From: an uncultured Brachyspira sp.
Lineage (GTDB): Bacteria > Spirochaetota > Brachyspiria > Brachyspirales > Brachyspiraceae
Assembly (NCBI RefSeq): GCF_910588665.1
Contig: NZ_CAJUPR010000004.1
Span: 165,735-229,734 of the forward strand
Length of the DNA stretch: 64,000 bases
Direction: 5' to 3'
Each line of letters begins with the position of its first letter. Positions within the stretch are counted from its first letter, which is position 1. Below are positions 54,614-63,451 of this stretch, one piece after another. Both the position numbers and the translations under genes were made by a program. The notes below the pieces were generated by a model. The model worked only from the letters and a program-made list of their open reading frames with translations, was not told the origin of the DNA and searched no databases.

Positions 54614-54697
54614 GAAATAATTTATTTTTTTATATATTATATTTTATAATAAAAAAATAATAAATACTTGATTTTATAATTAAATTATAAAAAATGA

Positions 54698-55444
54698 TTA
54701 TCTTATAAATTTACTGAAATCAAATGTATATGACAGATATGCTCCTATACCAAAGTAAAAACCTGTTGAAAGCTGCTCCAAATACGGAGTAAAGTTTACT
54801 GAAAGACTTGCATCACTGTTTAATACTAAATAAAGCCCCAAACCTAAATGATTAAGATACAGTACGGAATTATTATAGAAGTCATATGCAAAATGATATT
54901 CTAAATATATGCCTGCTAAAGAGAATCCGAATAAAGCTCCCGGATAAAAACCGAATGCAGTTTTTAATCTTACAGATTCAACTAAGCCTCTGGGATCTTT
55001 AAAATACATAGGAACTTCAAGATTAAAAAATGCTGTAAAAAAATCTCCTAAACCTATTAAATAATGAAGCTGAGGATTAAGTCCGAATTTCTGCTTAGAC
55101 GAACCCGGAAATAATACTTCAACAGCTCCTATAAATCCGTTAAAGAATTGAAATCTAGGCATTATGGAAAATTGCGGCTGACCTTGTACGCCTACGCCTA
55201 TTTCTGGAATATAAGTTATAGGCAGAACCCTAGCAAATATATCAAAATTTCTAAATATTCCGAAGTTTATCATTATGGGAGTTGATAAAGTATATTTTTT
55301 TGTACCTATCCTATCATTATTAATATACAGTGTGCCTCCAAGACGCAATGCTCCTGTCATTCCTGTATATATCTTATACGGAAAACTATAAACCGATGCC
55401 GATAATATTAACATTAAAGCAAATGTAAATAAAAACTTTTTCAT
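54698..55444 (-). CDS. Predicted outer-membrane beta-barrel protein
   Basis: A 248-residue protein with a signal peptide (MKKFLFTFALMLILSASVYS). The mature part has regularly spaced aromatic-rich amphipathic strands (MINFGIFRNFDIFARVLPI, FSIMPRFQFFNGFIGAVEVL, LYLEYHFAYDFY, GFYFGIGAYLSYTFDFSKFIR). It ends near an aromatic residue as barrels do. No specific family is recognised. Such small barrel proteins are common in spirochete outer membranes. It appears to be a single gene. Confidence 0.65.
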   Translation of the reverse strand: MKKFLFTFALMLILSASVYSFPYKIYTGMTGALRLGGTLYINNDRIGTKKYTLSTPIMINFGIFRNFDIFARVLPITYIPEIGVGVQGQPQFSIMPRFQFFNGFIGAVEVLFPGSSKQKFGLNPQLHYLIGLGDFFTAFFNLEVPMYFKDPRGLVESVRLKTAFGFYPGALFGFSLAGIYLEYHFAYDFYNNSVLYLNHLGLGLYLVLNSDASLSVNFTPYLEQLSTGFYFGIGAYLSYTFDFSKFIR

Positions 55445-55582
55445 ATATTCAATCTTCTTTGTTTTTTCAATAATACGCTTTATACGGTATCAATATAATA
55501 TATTATATAAAAAATATCAATAAATAAATATGATAAGTACTGAAATAAAATTTAGTATTTGTAAAAAATATTAGTCCAAAAT

Positions 55583-55611
55583 TTGACTTATAAATTTATA
55601 TGATGTAATAT
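55583..55611 (+). promoter_or_regulatory. Candidate sigma-70 promoter of the second MATE gene
   Basis: TTGACT at 55583-55588 and TAATAT at 55606-55611 with a 17-base spacer. The leader would be about 35 bases with GGAG before the ATG at 55654. Confidence 0.5.
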
Positions 55612-55653
55612 TTTACAGATTTTGTTTTTAACTTTTATATAGGAGTATTATTT

Positions 55654-56973
55654 ATGGATATGCTAAAAACAGATGTAAAAAAAATATTTTTAAAGTATTT
55701 ATCAGCCAGTTTTGGAAGTGCTTTGATAGCTGCCATTTATTCTATAGTTGATGTTGCTATGGTAGGACAATATGAAGGTGATAATGGCGCTGCTGCTTTA
55801 GCTGTATTTGCTCCAATATGGAATGTCATATATAGTATAGGTTTGCTTTTTGGTATAGGAGGTTCTGTACTTTTTAGTAAGGCAAAAGGTTCTGGAGATT
55901 ATGATAAACAAAATAATTTCTTTACTGCATCATTTATCGCTTTATCAATAGTGATATTTATAATTTGGATATTATCTATTATTTTTGAAGATAATATACT
56001 TTATTTTTTCGGTGCTGATGAAGTTCTTTTAAATTTAGCTAGAAAATATTTTCTTCCTATAAAAATTATTCTTCCTTTATTTGCTTTCAGTCAATTTTTT
56101 GCAGCATTCCTTAGAAATGATAATGATCCTATGAAAGCAACTATAGGAGTTATGGCTGGAGGTATTTTTAATATATTTGGAGATTATTTCTTTGTATTTA
56201 TATGCGATATGGGTATATTTGGTGCTGGACTTGCAACTGCTATAGGACAAATTATTACAGCTTCTATACTAATATCGCATTTATTTACTAAGAAAAATAC
56301 TTTAAAATTTCAAAAGGTTAGCAAATTATTTTCATTATCAAGGAATGTTGCTTCTATTGGTTTTTCTACATTTTTTATAGATATAGCAATGGGAATATTG
56401 GCTTTAATGTTTAATAGGCAAATAATGAAATATTTCGGTACTTCAGCTTTGGCAGTTTATTCTGTAATAATAAATATTAATATATTAGTTCAGTCATCTG
56501 CCTATGCAATAGGACAAGCTGCTCAGCCTATAATATCAACTAATCTAGGTGCTGGAAAAATGTACAGAATAAAATCGGCTGTAAAATGCAGTGTATTATC
56601 AGCTTTGGTACTTAGTATAGTATATACATTATTTACATATTTTAATACAGATTTTTTAATGAAAGCATTTATGAAGCCTTCAGAAGAAGCTTTATCAATA
56701 TCAAAAAATATTATGAGAGCTTACTTTATATCATTTTTGATACTTCCTTTCAATGTATATGCCACTTACTATTTTCAAGCAATAATGAAACCTAGCTCTT
56801 CTTTTATAATTGCTGTATTAAGAGGACTCGCTATAAGCGGTATTTTAATATTTATAATGCCTTTAATATTTGTAAAAGACAGTATATGGTATGTTATGCC
56901 GATTACAGAAGTTATAACTTTTATTATTGCTATGGTATTTTTCATGAAATACAGAACTATATATTCAAAATAG
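55654..56973 (+). CDS. MATE family efflux transporter (NorM/DinF-like)
   Basis: Sodium- or proton-coupled exporter of 439 residues with 12 helices. The first half has SALIAAIYSIVDVAMVGQYEG and GIGGSVLFSKAKGSGDYDKQN, typical of the DinF/VmrA-like branch. The second half has SAYAIGQAAQPIISTNLGAGKM. It differs from the MATE gene at 26423-27823. GGAG precedes the ATG. It is followed after 82 bases by the SDR gene with its own ribosome site. The substrate is unknown. Confidence 0.92.
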   Translation: MDMLKTDVKKIFLKYLSASFGSALIAAIYSIVDVAMVGQYEGDNGAAALAVFAPIWNVIYSIGLLFGIGGSVLFSKAKGSGDYDKQNNFFTASFIALSIVIFIIWILSIIFEDNILYFFGADEVLLNLARKYFLPIKIILPLFAFSQFFAAFLRNDNDPMKATIGVMAGGIFNIFGDYFFVFICDMGIFGAGLATAIGQIITASILISHLFTKKNTLKFQKVSKLFSLSRNVASIGFSTFFIDIAMGILALMFNRQIMKYFGTSALAVYSVIININILVQSSAYAIGQAAQPIISTNLGAGKMYRIKSAVKCSVLSALVLSIVYTLFTYFNTDFLMKAFMKPSEEALSISKNIMRAYFISFLILPFNVYATYYFQAIMKPSSSFIIAVLRGLAISGILIFIMPLIFVKDSIWYVMPITEVITFIIAMVFFMKYRTIYSK

Positions 56974-57055
56974 TTATATTAATTATAAAAATATTTATTA
57001 AATTTGATATAATTACTAAATTAAATATGATTTAAATAAAATATAAAGGAGATAT

Positions 57056-57865
57056 ATGTTTATGAAGCTTTTAGATAAAAAAACAGCATTAGTAACTTCT
57101 GCAACAAGAGGAATAGGTTTGGCATGTTCAAAAAAACTTGCAGAAAACGGGGCAAAAGTTTATTTAGCCGTAAGGAGATTGGATGCAGGCAAAGAAGCTG
57201 CAAATGAAATAATAAAAAACGGAGGCAATGCCGACATCGTATATTTTGATGCCTTAAAAGAAGAAACTTTTACATCTATGATAGAAGATGTTATAAAAAA
57301 AGAAAATAAGCTTGATATACTTGTTAATAATTTCGGCACTACCGATATTAATAAGGATTTTGATTTGGTTGATGGAGATACGGAAGCTTTTTTTAATATA
57401 GTTAATACAAACTTAAAAAGTGTTTATCTTCCTTCAAAAACGGCTGTTAAATATATGATTAAAACGGGAGGAGGAAGCATAATTAATATATCTTCTGTAG
57501 GAGGTATTTTTCCCGATATGTCAAGATTAGCTTACGGAATATCAAAGTCTGCTGTAAATTTTCTTACAAAAAATATTGCAGTTCAATATGCAAGGCATAA
57601 TATAAGATGCAATGCCGTGCTTCCTGGATTTGTGGCTACCGATGCGGCAATGAAAAATATGTCGGAAGAGTTTTTAAAATTATTTCTGAAAAATGTTCCT
57701 TTAAATAGACCCGCTGAGCCTGAGGATATTGCTAATGCGGTGCTTTTCTTTGCAAGCGATTATTCTTCTTTTGTAACAGGCGAAACTATGCCTGTAGCCG
57801 GAGGTTTCGGACTTCCTTCTCCTATGTACAGTCAGTATATAGATATGGGAGGAAAGAGAGGTTAA
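57056..57865 (+). CDS. Short-chain dehydrogenase/reductase
   Basis: NAD(P)-dependent oxidoreductase of 269 residues with a Rossmann fold. The cofactor motif is TSATRGIGLACSKKLAENG. The catalytic set is NISSVGG (serine) and YGISKSA (Y-x3-K), with NNFG corresponding to NNAG. The C-terminal GETMPVAGGFGLPSPMYSQY and the replacement of 'TG' by 'TSAT' in the glycine motif are slightly unusual. It resembles FabG and hydroxysteroid dehydrogenase-like SDRs, and the substrate cannot be set. GGAG lies seven bases before the chosen ATG, and a second ATG is at 57062. Confidence 0.88.
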   Translation: MFMKLLDKKTALVTSATRGIGLACSKKLAENGAKVYLAVRRLDAGKEAANEIIKNGGNADIVYFDALKEETFTSMIEDVIKKENKLDILVNNFGTTDINKDFDLVDGDTEAFFNIVNTNLKSVYLPSKTAVKYMIKTGGGSIINISSVGGIFPDMSRLAYGISKSAVNFLTKNIAVQYARHNIRCNAVLPGFVATDAAMKNMSEEFLKLFLKNVPLNRPAEPEDIANAVLFFASDYSSFVTGETMPVAGGFGLPSPMYSQYIDMGGKRG

Positions 57866-57920
57866 TTATATTAATTATTTATTTAAAAAAAGAGTCTTTA
57901 TTTTTAATATGCTTTTTTTA

Positions 57921-57949
57921 TTGACATTTTTTAATTATATGAATAAAAT
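57921..57949 (+). promoter_or_regulatory. Candidate sigma-70 promoter of the ABC-F gene
   Basis: TTGACA at 57921-57926 and TAAAAT at 57944-57949 with a 17-base spacer. The predicted leader is about 75 bases. I see no leader peptide or attenuator hairpin of the sort known for some ABC-F resistance genes. Confidence 0.6.
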
Positions 57950-58031
57950 ATAAATATGTGATTTTATATATTAACCAAAATAAAAGAGTATTTTTTACTT
58001 GACAGATTATTTTTTTATGAGAGGTTAATAT

Positions 58032-59549
58032 ATGTTTATAAAGTTCAATAAAGTTTTTTTTTCTTATGACGGTTCAGATAATATATTAAATGATGTTTCT
58101 TTTCATATAGAGAAATCCTGCACTGCTGTAGTTGGACAAAACGGATGCGGCAAAAGTACATTAGCTAAACTTATTGCAGGAATACTTAAGCCGACTTCAG
58201 GGAGTATAGAATATTCAAAAAAAAATATTATAAGTTCTTATCTGAGTCAGGAATGTATTTCTCTGCCTGATAATTCTGAAAGCTTATTTTATGATGACAG
58301 TTCATATTCAGGATATTTATTATCTATATTTAAAATAGATTACAGTTATTTATATAGATTTGATTCTATTAGTTTCGGAGAGAAGAAAAGACTTCAAATA
58401 GCTTCTGCTCTATATTCCAATCCTGATATATTGATATTAGATGAACCTACTAATCATATTGATATGGAATGCAAAGAAATACTTATTAATGTAATAAAAA
58501 GACTTGATTGTATTGCTGTTATTATTAGCCATGATATTGATTTTATTGATGAATTGGCAGATAAATGCATATTTATAAGAAACGGAATATGCAAAATAAG
58601 AACGGGTAATTATACAGAATGCAGGAAATATGAAAAAGAAGAGGATAATTATAATTTAAGTTTATATGAAGAAAGCAGAAAAAAAGTTAAGATGTTGGAA
58701 AATAGGTATAAAAAACTGCAAAATGATTCGGACGCTAAAAAAATCAAATGCGGAAGTAAAAGGCATATAGATAAAAAAGATCATGACGCTAAAGTAAAAA
58801 TCGATGCTGCAAGACTTACAGGCAAAGACAGAAGACTTGCATCAAAAGCTAAGCAGGCAAAAAGTTTATATAATAAAAGCGTTTTGGAAAGCGAAACTCT
58901 GTATATAAAAAAAAGAGAAGCTATGAATATGGAGTTTATCGGCGAAAGGTATAAAGGAAAATTTTTATTTTATTTGGAAGCTGGAGAAACAAAAATAAAT
59001 AATATAATTTTAAAGCATTCTGAACTTATAATAAAAAGAGACAGCAGAATAGGTATTGAAGGGGTAAACGGAGCAGGAAAGACATCTTTATTAAATTATA
59101 TATTACAGACAATGCTTAGTAATTCTATAAATAAAGAAAAAATTATATATATTGATCAGAGCATAGACAGAGAAAATTATAATAAAATGTTTAATAGTAT
59201 AAAAACTTTTGATAATAAATCTTTAGGTTTTTTGATGAGTTTTGTTGATAGACTTGGAAGCAGCGCAGAATCTGTAATTAATTCCCAAGTTCATAGCCCT
59301 GGAGAAATGCGTAAAATAATGCTCGGAATGGCTGTTATAAAAAATCCTTATATTATAATATTAGATGAGCCTACTAATCATCTTGATATAGATTCCGTAG
59401 AGCGTCTTAGCGAGGCTTTGTCTTCTTTTAACTGCGCTTTGATTATTGTAAGTCATAATAGAAATTTTTTAAAAAATACAGTAAATATTTTATGGAATAT
59501 AAAAATAACAGATAAAGGCAGTATTTTAAGCATTAAAAATACAATTTAA
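58032..59549 (+). CDS. ABC-F family ribosome-associated ATPase
   Basis: Cytoplasmic protein of 505 residues with two ATP-binding cassettes and no membrane helices. The first cassette has GQNGCGKST, SFGEKKRLQ and ILDEPTNHIDM. The second has GVNGAGKTS, HSPGEMRKI and ILDEPTNHLDI. The linker between them (about residues 190-300) is basic and coiled (HIDKKDHDAKVKIDAARLTG), the P-site tRNA-interaction motif region. ABC-F proteins rescue stalled ribosomes and some give antibiotic resistance. The medium linker resembles antibiotic-resistance-type and Lsa/Vga-like members, but that phenotype is not established. Confidence 0.88.
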   Translation: MFIKFNKVFFSYDGSDNILNDVSFHIEKSCTAVVGQNGCGKSTLAKLIAGILKPTSGSIEYSKKNIISSYLSQECISLPDNSESLFYDDSSYSGYLLSIFKIDYSYLYRFDSISFGEKKRLQIASALYSNPDILILDEPTNHIDMECKEILINVIKRLDCIAVIISHDIDFIDELADKCIFIRNGICKIRTGNYTECRKYEKEEDNYNLSLYEESRKKVKMLENRYKKLQNDSDAKKIKCGSKRHIDKKDHDAKVKIDAARLTGKDRRLASKAKQAKSLYNKSVLESETLYIKKREAMNMEFIGERYKGKFLFYLEAGETKINNIILKHSELIIKRDSRIGIEGVNGAGKTSLLNYILQTMLSNSINKEKIIYIDQSIDRENYNKMFNSIKTFDNKSLGFLMSFVDRLGSSAESVINSQVHSPGEMRKIMLGMAVIKNPYIIILDEPTNHLDIDSVERLSEALSSFNCALIIVSHNRNFLKNTVNILWNIKITDKGSILSIKNTI

Positions 59550-59636
59550 ATAATATAATAATATTTGCATATAAGTGTATTAATTTTAATAAATTACTTC
59601 CGATAATAAGTTGTATATTTAATAAGGTTATAATAT

Positions 59637-60116
59637 ATGCGTTTTAATGTTAGAATCGGTTCTAAAATATTCTATGGCATCATATTGACAGGAATAGCTT
59701 TTATGGTGTATGTATTTGTTTTTAGTTCTAAAGGATTTTTTACATTAGATGCTAAAAAAGCCGTTATAGATAATAAAATAAAAAAAGTGGAAGAATTAAA
59801 CAGAAAAAAAATACAGATATCAAATAATATAGAAAGATTGAAAACCGATAAAGAATATATATTATCATTTGCAAAAACATTTGGTTATCTTGATGAGGCT
59901 AAAAATGAAAAAATTATAAAGATAATAAAAAATGACCGCAAGGAAAAAAGAGATATTTCAAATTTAACAAAAGATAATAATAATTATATAAATATCAAAG
60001 CCGCTTTAATATCGGCATTTATGATAGCTTTATGTTTTATATCCTATATACTTCTTATAAATAAAAATTTTATTCCGAAATTGAGAAAAAGAAAAATAAT
60101 TCCTTCCAGAGGATAA
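59637..60116 (+). CDS. DivIC/FtsB-like septum formation initiator protein
   Basis: A 159-residue protein with an N-terminal membrane helix (about 12-30), a coiled coil (about 42-72), then KEYILSFAKTFGYLDEAKNEKI, which matches the conserved end of DivIC/FtsB proteins. Unusually, a second hydrophobic helix (about 122-145) and a basic tail follow. FtsB/DivIC members have only one helix. A division role is inferred from this homology. It is convergent with the exported gene on the other strand. Confidence 0.65.
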   Translation: MRFNVRIGSKIFYGIILTGIAFMVYVFVFSSKGFFTLDAKKAVIDNKIKKVEELNRKKIQISNNIERLKTDKEYILSFAKTFGYLDEAKNEKIIKIIKNDRKEKRDISNLTKDNNNYINIKAALISAFMIALCFISYILLINKNFIPKLRKRKIIPSRG

Positions 60117-60130
60117 AATATTAATTACAG

Positions 60131-60733
60131 CTATAATGTATAGTTCAGAGAAAATATAAATCCTGCATCCTTATTTGCAATCTCATAAAAAGGCGTAAAA
60201 TTAAAACTAAATCCTTCCTTCTTTTTGCCGTAAACTCTCTGGTAGCTATCATAAGCCACAGCCGCTCCGCAGAACAGCGCCGCCGTTATTTCAAAAAGCA
60301 TAGATGATATCCATATATTTTTATACATGCCTCTTCCTGTTGTTGAAGGTACTACATTAGCGCTTTCTAAGGCTTCTAAACCAAACACCAGATATGTGGC
60401 GTAGGTATATGAAAAAAAAGCGGTTAATATAAATGTTACTTCCGTATATCTGAAAGGATTGCTTTTATATGTATCCTCAATTATAACTGGAGAGTTTATA
60501 ACTCCGTTTTGACTTATTATATTATTTCCTTTCATATAGAAAAAAGAATTAATATCATTAGTTTCTATGCTGTATTCATATTTTAAACTTTCATTTGTTT
60601 CTGTTATTTCTTTTTTTTCTGCAGATTCCATAACTTCATTAGTGCCGTTTTCTTTAGCTATATCTGAAAAATAAAATGCTCCAAAGAAAGTATTTGATAT
60701 TATAAATAATATTGCTGTAATTTTTTTAATCAT
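60131..60733 (-). CDS. Membrane protein partner of the CsgG-like gene
   Basis: A 200-residue protein with an N-terminal signal (about 1-18), an acidic middle part (ESAEKKEITETNESLKYEY) and two hydrophobic helices (about 97-117 and 145-165). A last strand-rich stretch ends FIFSLNYTL. No family is recognised. The start overlaps by one base the stop of the upstream CsgG-domain gene, so the two are coupled. The aromatic C-terminal residue pattern suggests an outer-membrane location, but the inner helices argue for an inner-membrane protein. Confidence 0.55.
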   Translation of the reverse strand: MIKKITAILFIISNTFFGAFYFSDIAKENGTNEVMESAEKKEITETNESLKYEYSIETNDINSFFYMKGNNIISQNGVINSPVIIEDTYKSNPFRYTEVTFILTAFFSYTYATYLVFGLEALESANVVPSTTGRGMYKNIWISSMLFEITAALFCGAAVAYDSYQRVYGKKKEGFSFNFTPFYEIANKDAGFIFSLNYTL

Positions 60734-62202
60734 TATAATATAAAAAATGCTCCGAATGTAAATTCCAATCCTGTAAGATTAACTGTTTTAACATTTTCAG
60801 GCAATGATATTTCAATACCGTCGCTGAAAACTCCTAAATTGATAGGGTTAGTATAAAATCTGTATCCTACTCCTAAATTTACCCCTATAGTATCTGTAAC
60901 ATTATACTGCAAAGAAAGCGAAGCTCCTATGCCGAACATAATATCTCTTGAGTCTATCTTAGCTCCGTTCGGTAAATATATATTATTATCAGTATAATAA
61001 TTTCCTTCTATTATTCTGCCTATAGTAGTAAATGATAATCCAGCTCCTATATAAGGCGTTATGATAAGCCTTAATACTTCATGATATAAATTTATATTAA
61101 TATCAAAATTAGCTCTGGCATTTACAGTATAGCTTGATTTTAAAAAATCACCGAATAATAAGCCTACGCTTAAGTTGGGGGAAAATAATACGCCGTTATA
61201 TCCCATTTTAAAATGTATTCCCAAAGCGTATTTATTTTTATTTAATGATATATTCATTTTGCCTTCATTAGGTTTTACAGCGCTTTTATATGTTCTTTGA
61301 AAATCAGGTAAATTATATGCCGAATAATCTAAAAATATTCCCATTGCCAAATTGCCTATAACAGTTTCTTTTGCAATATCTCCCACCTGTATATTTTTTC
61401 CTCTGGAAATTTTTGCAATCAAATATTCATTTTTCAGTTCTTTTATTCTTAGAGTTCCTTTATAATCGTATCCTCCGCTTATTATATTGCCGGAAGGAAG
61501 AATAATATCCTCTTTAGGGGAGTAAACTTTAAATCTGGTTCTCTGACTTACGCCATGATTTTTTCCTGCAAGCAGTATGATATTGCCTTTATCAATATCC
61601 GCTATTTTTACCGCTATTTTAAATATATCCCTCATTTTTTTTTCAACTTTGTATGATAAATTATTGCATGCATCATGTATGAGGCTTTCTCTTACGGAAT
61701 AAGAAGGATAGCCGCTTGTAATGTCGTAAGAGCTTCCATTCAGTTTTGAGGAATAAAGTATTTTAGCGGTCTCAACATCTGTTATCTGAAGCACCATTTC
61801 AACCGAAGAATATAAACTGAAGCTGTCATCTTCATTATATTCTACTGCAACATTTGCAGATATTATTTTTCCCGTTACGGCTTTTGAATATCCGTATATT
61901 TTACCTGCTTCAATTATTTGCTTTTCAGTTATACCCGTTAATTGAAGCTCCATTTCTTTTAAATATTTATCTAAATTTTTTCTGTCTACAATATTAAATC
62001 TGTTTAATTTAGTTAATGAATTTTCTATTAATGCAGTCATTTTTGCGCCTAAATTTTTTCCGTATACTGATGAATTATCAGATATTTCAAAAACGGCTAT
62101 ATTTTCTTTTTCATAAGTTTCGCTTATTTCTTTTTTTATCTGCTGAGAAAACAATACTGATGTAAGAAAGAATACTGTAAATATAACTTTTTTTATTAAC
62201 AT
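60733..62202 (-). CDS. CsgG-like domain protein fused to a beta-barrel-like C-terminus
   Basis: A 489-residue exported protein (signal MLIKKVIFTVFFLTSVLFS). Residues about 30-200 resemble the CsgG/curli-secretion domain: NIAVFEISDNSSVYGKNLGAKMTALIENSL, then FNIVDRKNLDKYLKEMELQL and AVTGKIISANV. These are the 'v.e.R..l..vl.E' and 'y.v.G.i' patterns. A middle domain (about 205-275) follows. The C-terminal 200 residues have amphipathic strands (YALGIHFKMGYNGVLFSPN, GVNLGVGYRFYTN, LEFTFGAFFIL) typical of an outer-membrane barrel. The fusion is unusual and the substrate unknown. Confidence 0.7.
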   Translation of the reverse strand: MLIKKVIFTVFFLTSVLFSQQIKKEISETYEKENIAVFEISDNSSVYGKNLGAKMTALIENSLTKLNRFNIVDRKNLDKYLKEMELQLTGITEKQIIEAGKIYGYSKAVTGKIISANVAVEYNEDDSFSLYSSVEMVLQITDVETAKILYSSKLNGSSYDITSGYPSYSVRESLIHDACNNLSYKVEKKMRDIFKIAVKIADIDKGNIILLAGKNHGVSQRTRFKVYSPKEDIILPSGNIISGGYDYKGTLRIKELKNEYLIAKISRGKNIQVGDIAKETVIGNLAMGIFLDYSAYNLPDFQRTYKSAVKPNEGKMNISLNKNKYALGIHFKMGYNGVLFSPNLSVGLLFGDFLKSSYTVNARANFDININLYHEVLRLIITPYIGAGLSFTTIGRIIEGNYYTDNNIYLPNGAKIDSRDIMFGIGASLSLQYNVTDTIGVNLGVGYRFYTNPINLGVFSDGIEISLPENVKTVNLTGLEFTFGAFFIL

Positions 62203-62374
62203 TCTGTAATACTCTGCTGTAACACCTTAAATGAAATATTATTAATTTATAATGGAAGATGATATATTATAGAACAAAAAAAGTCAAATTCATATTATTT
62301 TTAGTTTTTATTGATAAAATATTAAAAAGAATATATATTATAATAATTATAAGCTAAATTAAGGAGTATAAATT

Positions 62375-62809
62375 ATGAATGAAAACAGCATAAAATACAG
62401 TTCTGCGGGCAATTTGGTATGCTTAGCTATGAATAAATCATATAAAATAACTAGTTTTTCTATAGATGAAACACTTTTATCAAAAGATCAAAAAGAACTG
62501 CTTGAAGAAATGATAATGTCAAGCATAAATGAGGCGGTTATAAATGTAAATGAATTAAGAAAAAAATCAAAAGAAGAAGATGATAATTCTGAAGATAATA
62601 ATTCTAAGAAGGAAGATAAATCTAATCTGTTTAATCTTAAAGATATGAATCAGATGTTTAAGGATATAAGCAAAATGACATCGGTGGAATATAAAGACGG
62701 TAAAATAAATATTTCTTTAGACTCTATAAATTCTGATATGATATCAAAAATGAACGATATGATAAATAATATAAGCAATAAAAATGATGACGGAAATAAT
62801 AAGGAATAA
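62375..62809 (+). CDS. YbaB/EbfC-like protein with acidic C-terminal extension
   Basis: A 144-residue protein. Residues 10-70 match the C-terminal half of YbaB nucleoid proteins: AGNLVCLAMNKSYKITSFSI, then DETLLSKDQKELLEEMIMSS and INEAVINVNELRKK. The usual long N-terminal helix is missing, and a charged tail with D/E/K runs and a second small domain is added. Its stop overlaps the recR start by one base (taATGa), as in classical ybaB-recR operons, which supports the identity. It probably binds DNA or helps RecR. Confidence 0.7.
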   Translation: MNENSIKYSSAGNLVCLAMNKSYKITSFSIDETLLSKDQKELLEEMIMSSINEAVINVNELRKKSKEEDDNSEDNNSKKEDKSNLFNLKDMNQMFKDISKMTSVEYKDGKINISLDSINSDMISKMNDMINNISNKNDDGNNKE

Positions 62810-63420
62810 TGATTTTGAATAATATACAATCTTTAGATAAGCTTACTAAAATTATATCAAGGTTTCCATCAATAGGCGCAAGAACAGCTATGCGTATTGC
62901 TTTGTATTTATTTGACTGCGATGATGAATATTTAAAAGAGTTTGCAGATGCCTTGTCTTCGCTTCATAGTAATATAAAAGTATGTAAGGAATGCTACAGT
63001 TTAAGCGATAATGATATATGTTTTATATGCGCCAATGAGAGAAGAGATCATAATAAAATATGTGTTGCGGAGTCGTACCCTGATATGCTTGCAATAGAGA
63101 AAACGGAAGAATATAACGGAGTTTATCATATATTAGGCGGTCTTATATCTCCTATTAAAGGAATTGGAATAGGGGATATAAGAATAAAAGAGCTTTTGGA
63201 TAGAGTAAATAAAAATAATATTGAAGAGATAATGATAGCATTCGGCGCATCATTAGAAGCGGATACAACGGCAGGATATATTCATAAAGCATTAAAAGAT
63301 AATAATTATAACGGAAGAATAACAAGAATTACTTACGGCATTTCTCTGGCAAGCGATATAGAAAATGCGGATTCCAGATCTTTGGCAAGAAGTATTTTAG
63401 ACAGAGCGGATATGAATTAA
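62809..63420 (+). CDS. recR: Recombination protein RecR
   Basis: Works with RecO and RecF to load RecA at gaps. It has 203 residues. An N-terminal helix-hairpin-helix (FPSIGARTAMRIALYLF) is followed by a four-cysteine zinc site (CKECYSLSDNDICFIC). The Toprim domain starts at ICVAESYPDMLAIEKTEEY, and GGLISPIKGIGIGDI is the recR signature. The C-terminal Walker-like stretch is GRITRITYGISLASDIENAD. Coupled to the YbaB-like gene. The hsdS gene starts 32 bases after the stop. Confidence 0.97.
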   Translation: MILNNIQSLDKLTKIISRFPSIGARTAMRIALYLFDCDDEYLKEFADALSSLHSNIKVCKECYSLSDNDICFICANERRDHNKICVAESYPDMLAIEKTEEYNGVYHILGGLISPIKGIGIGDIRIKELLDRVNKNNIEEIMIAFGASLEADTTAGYIHKALKDNNYNGRITRITYGISLASDIENADSRSLARSILDRADMN

Positions 63421-63451
63421 TAATTAAAAAATATAAAGCTTTATAAAATAT

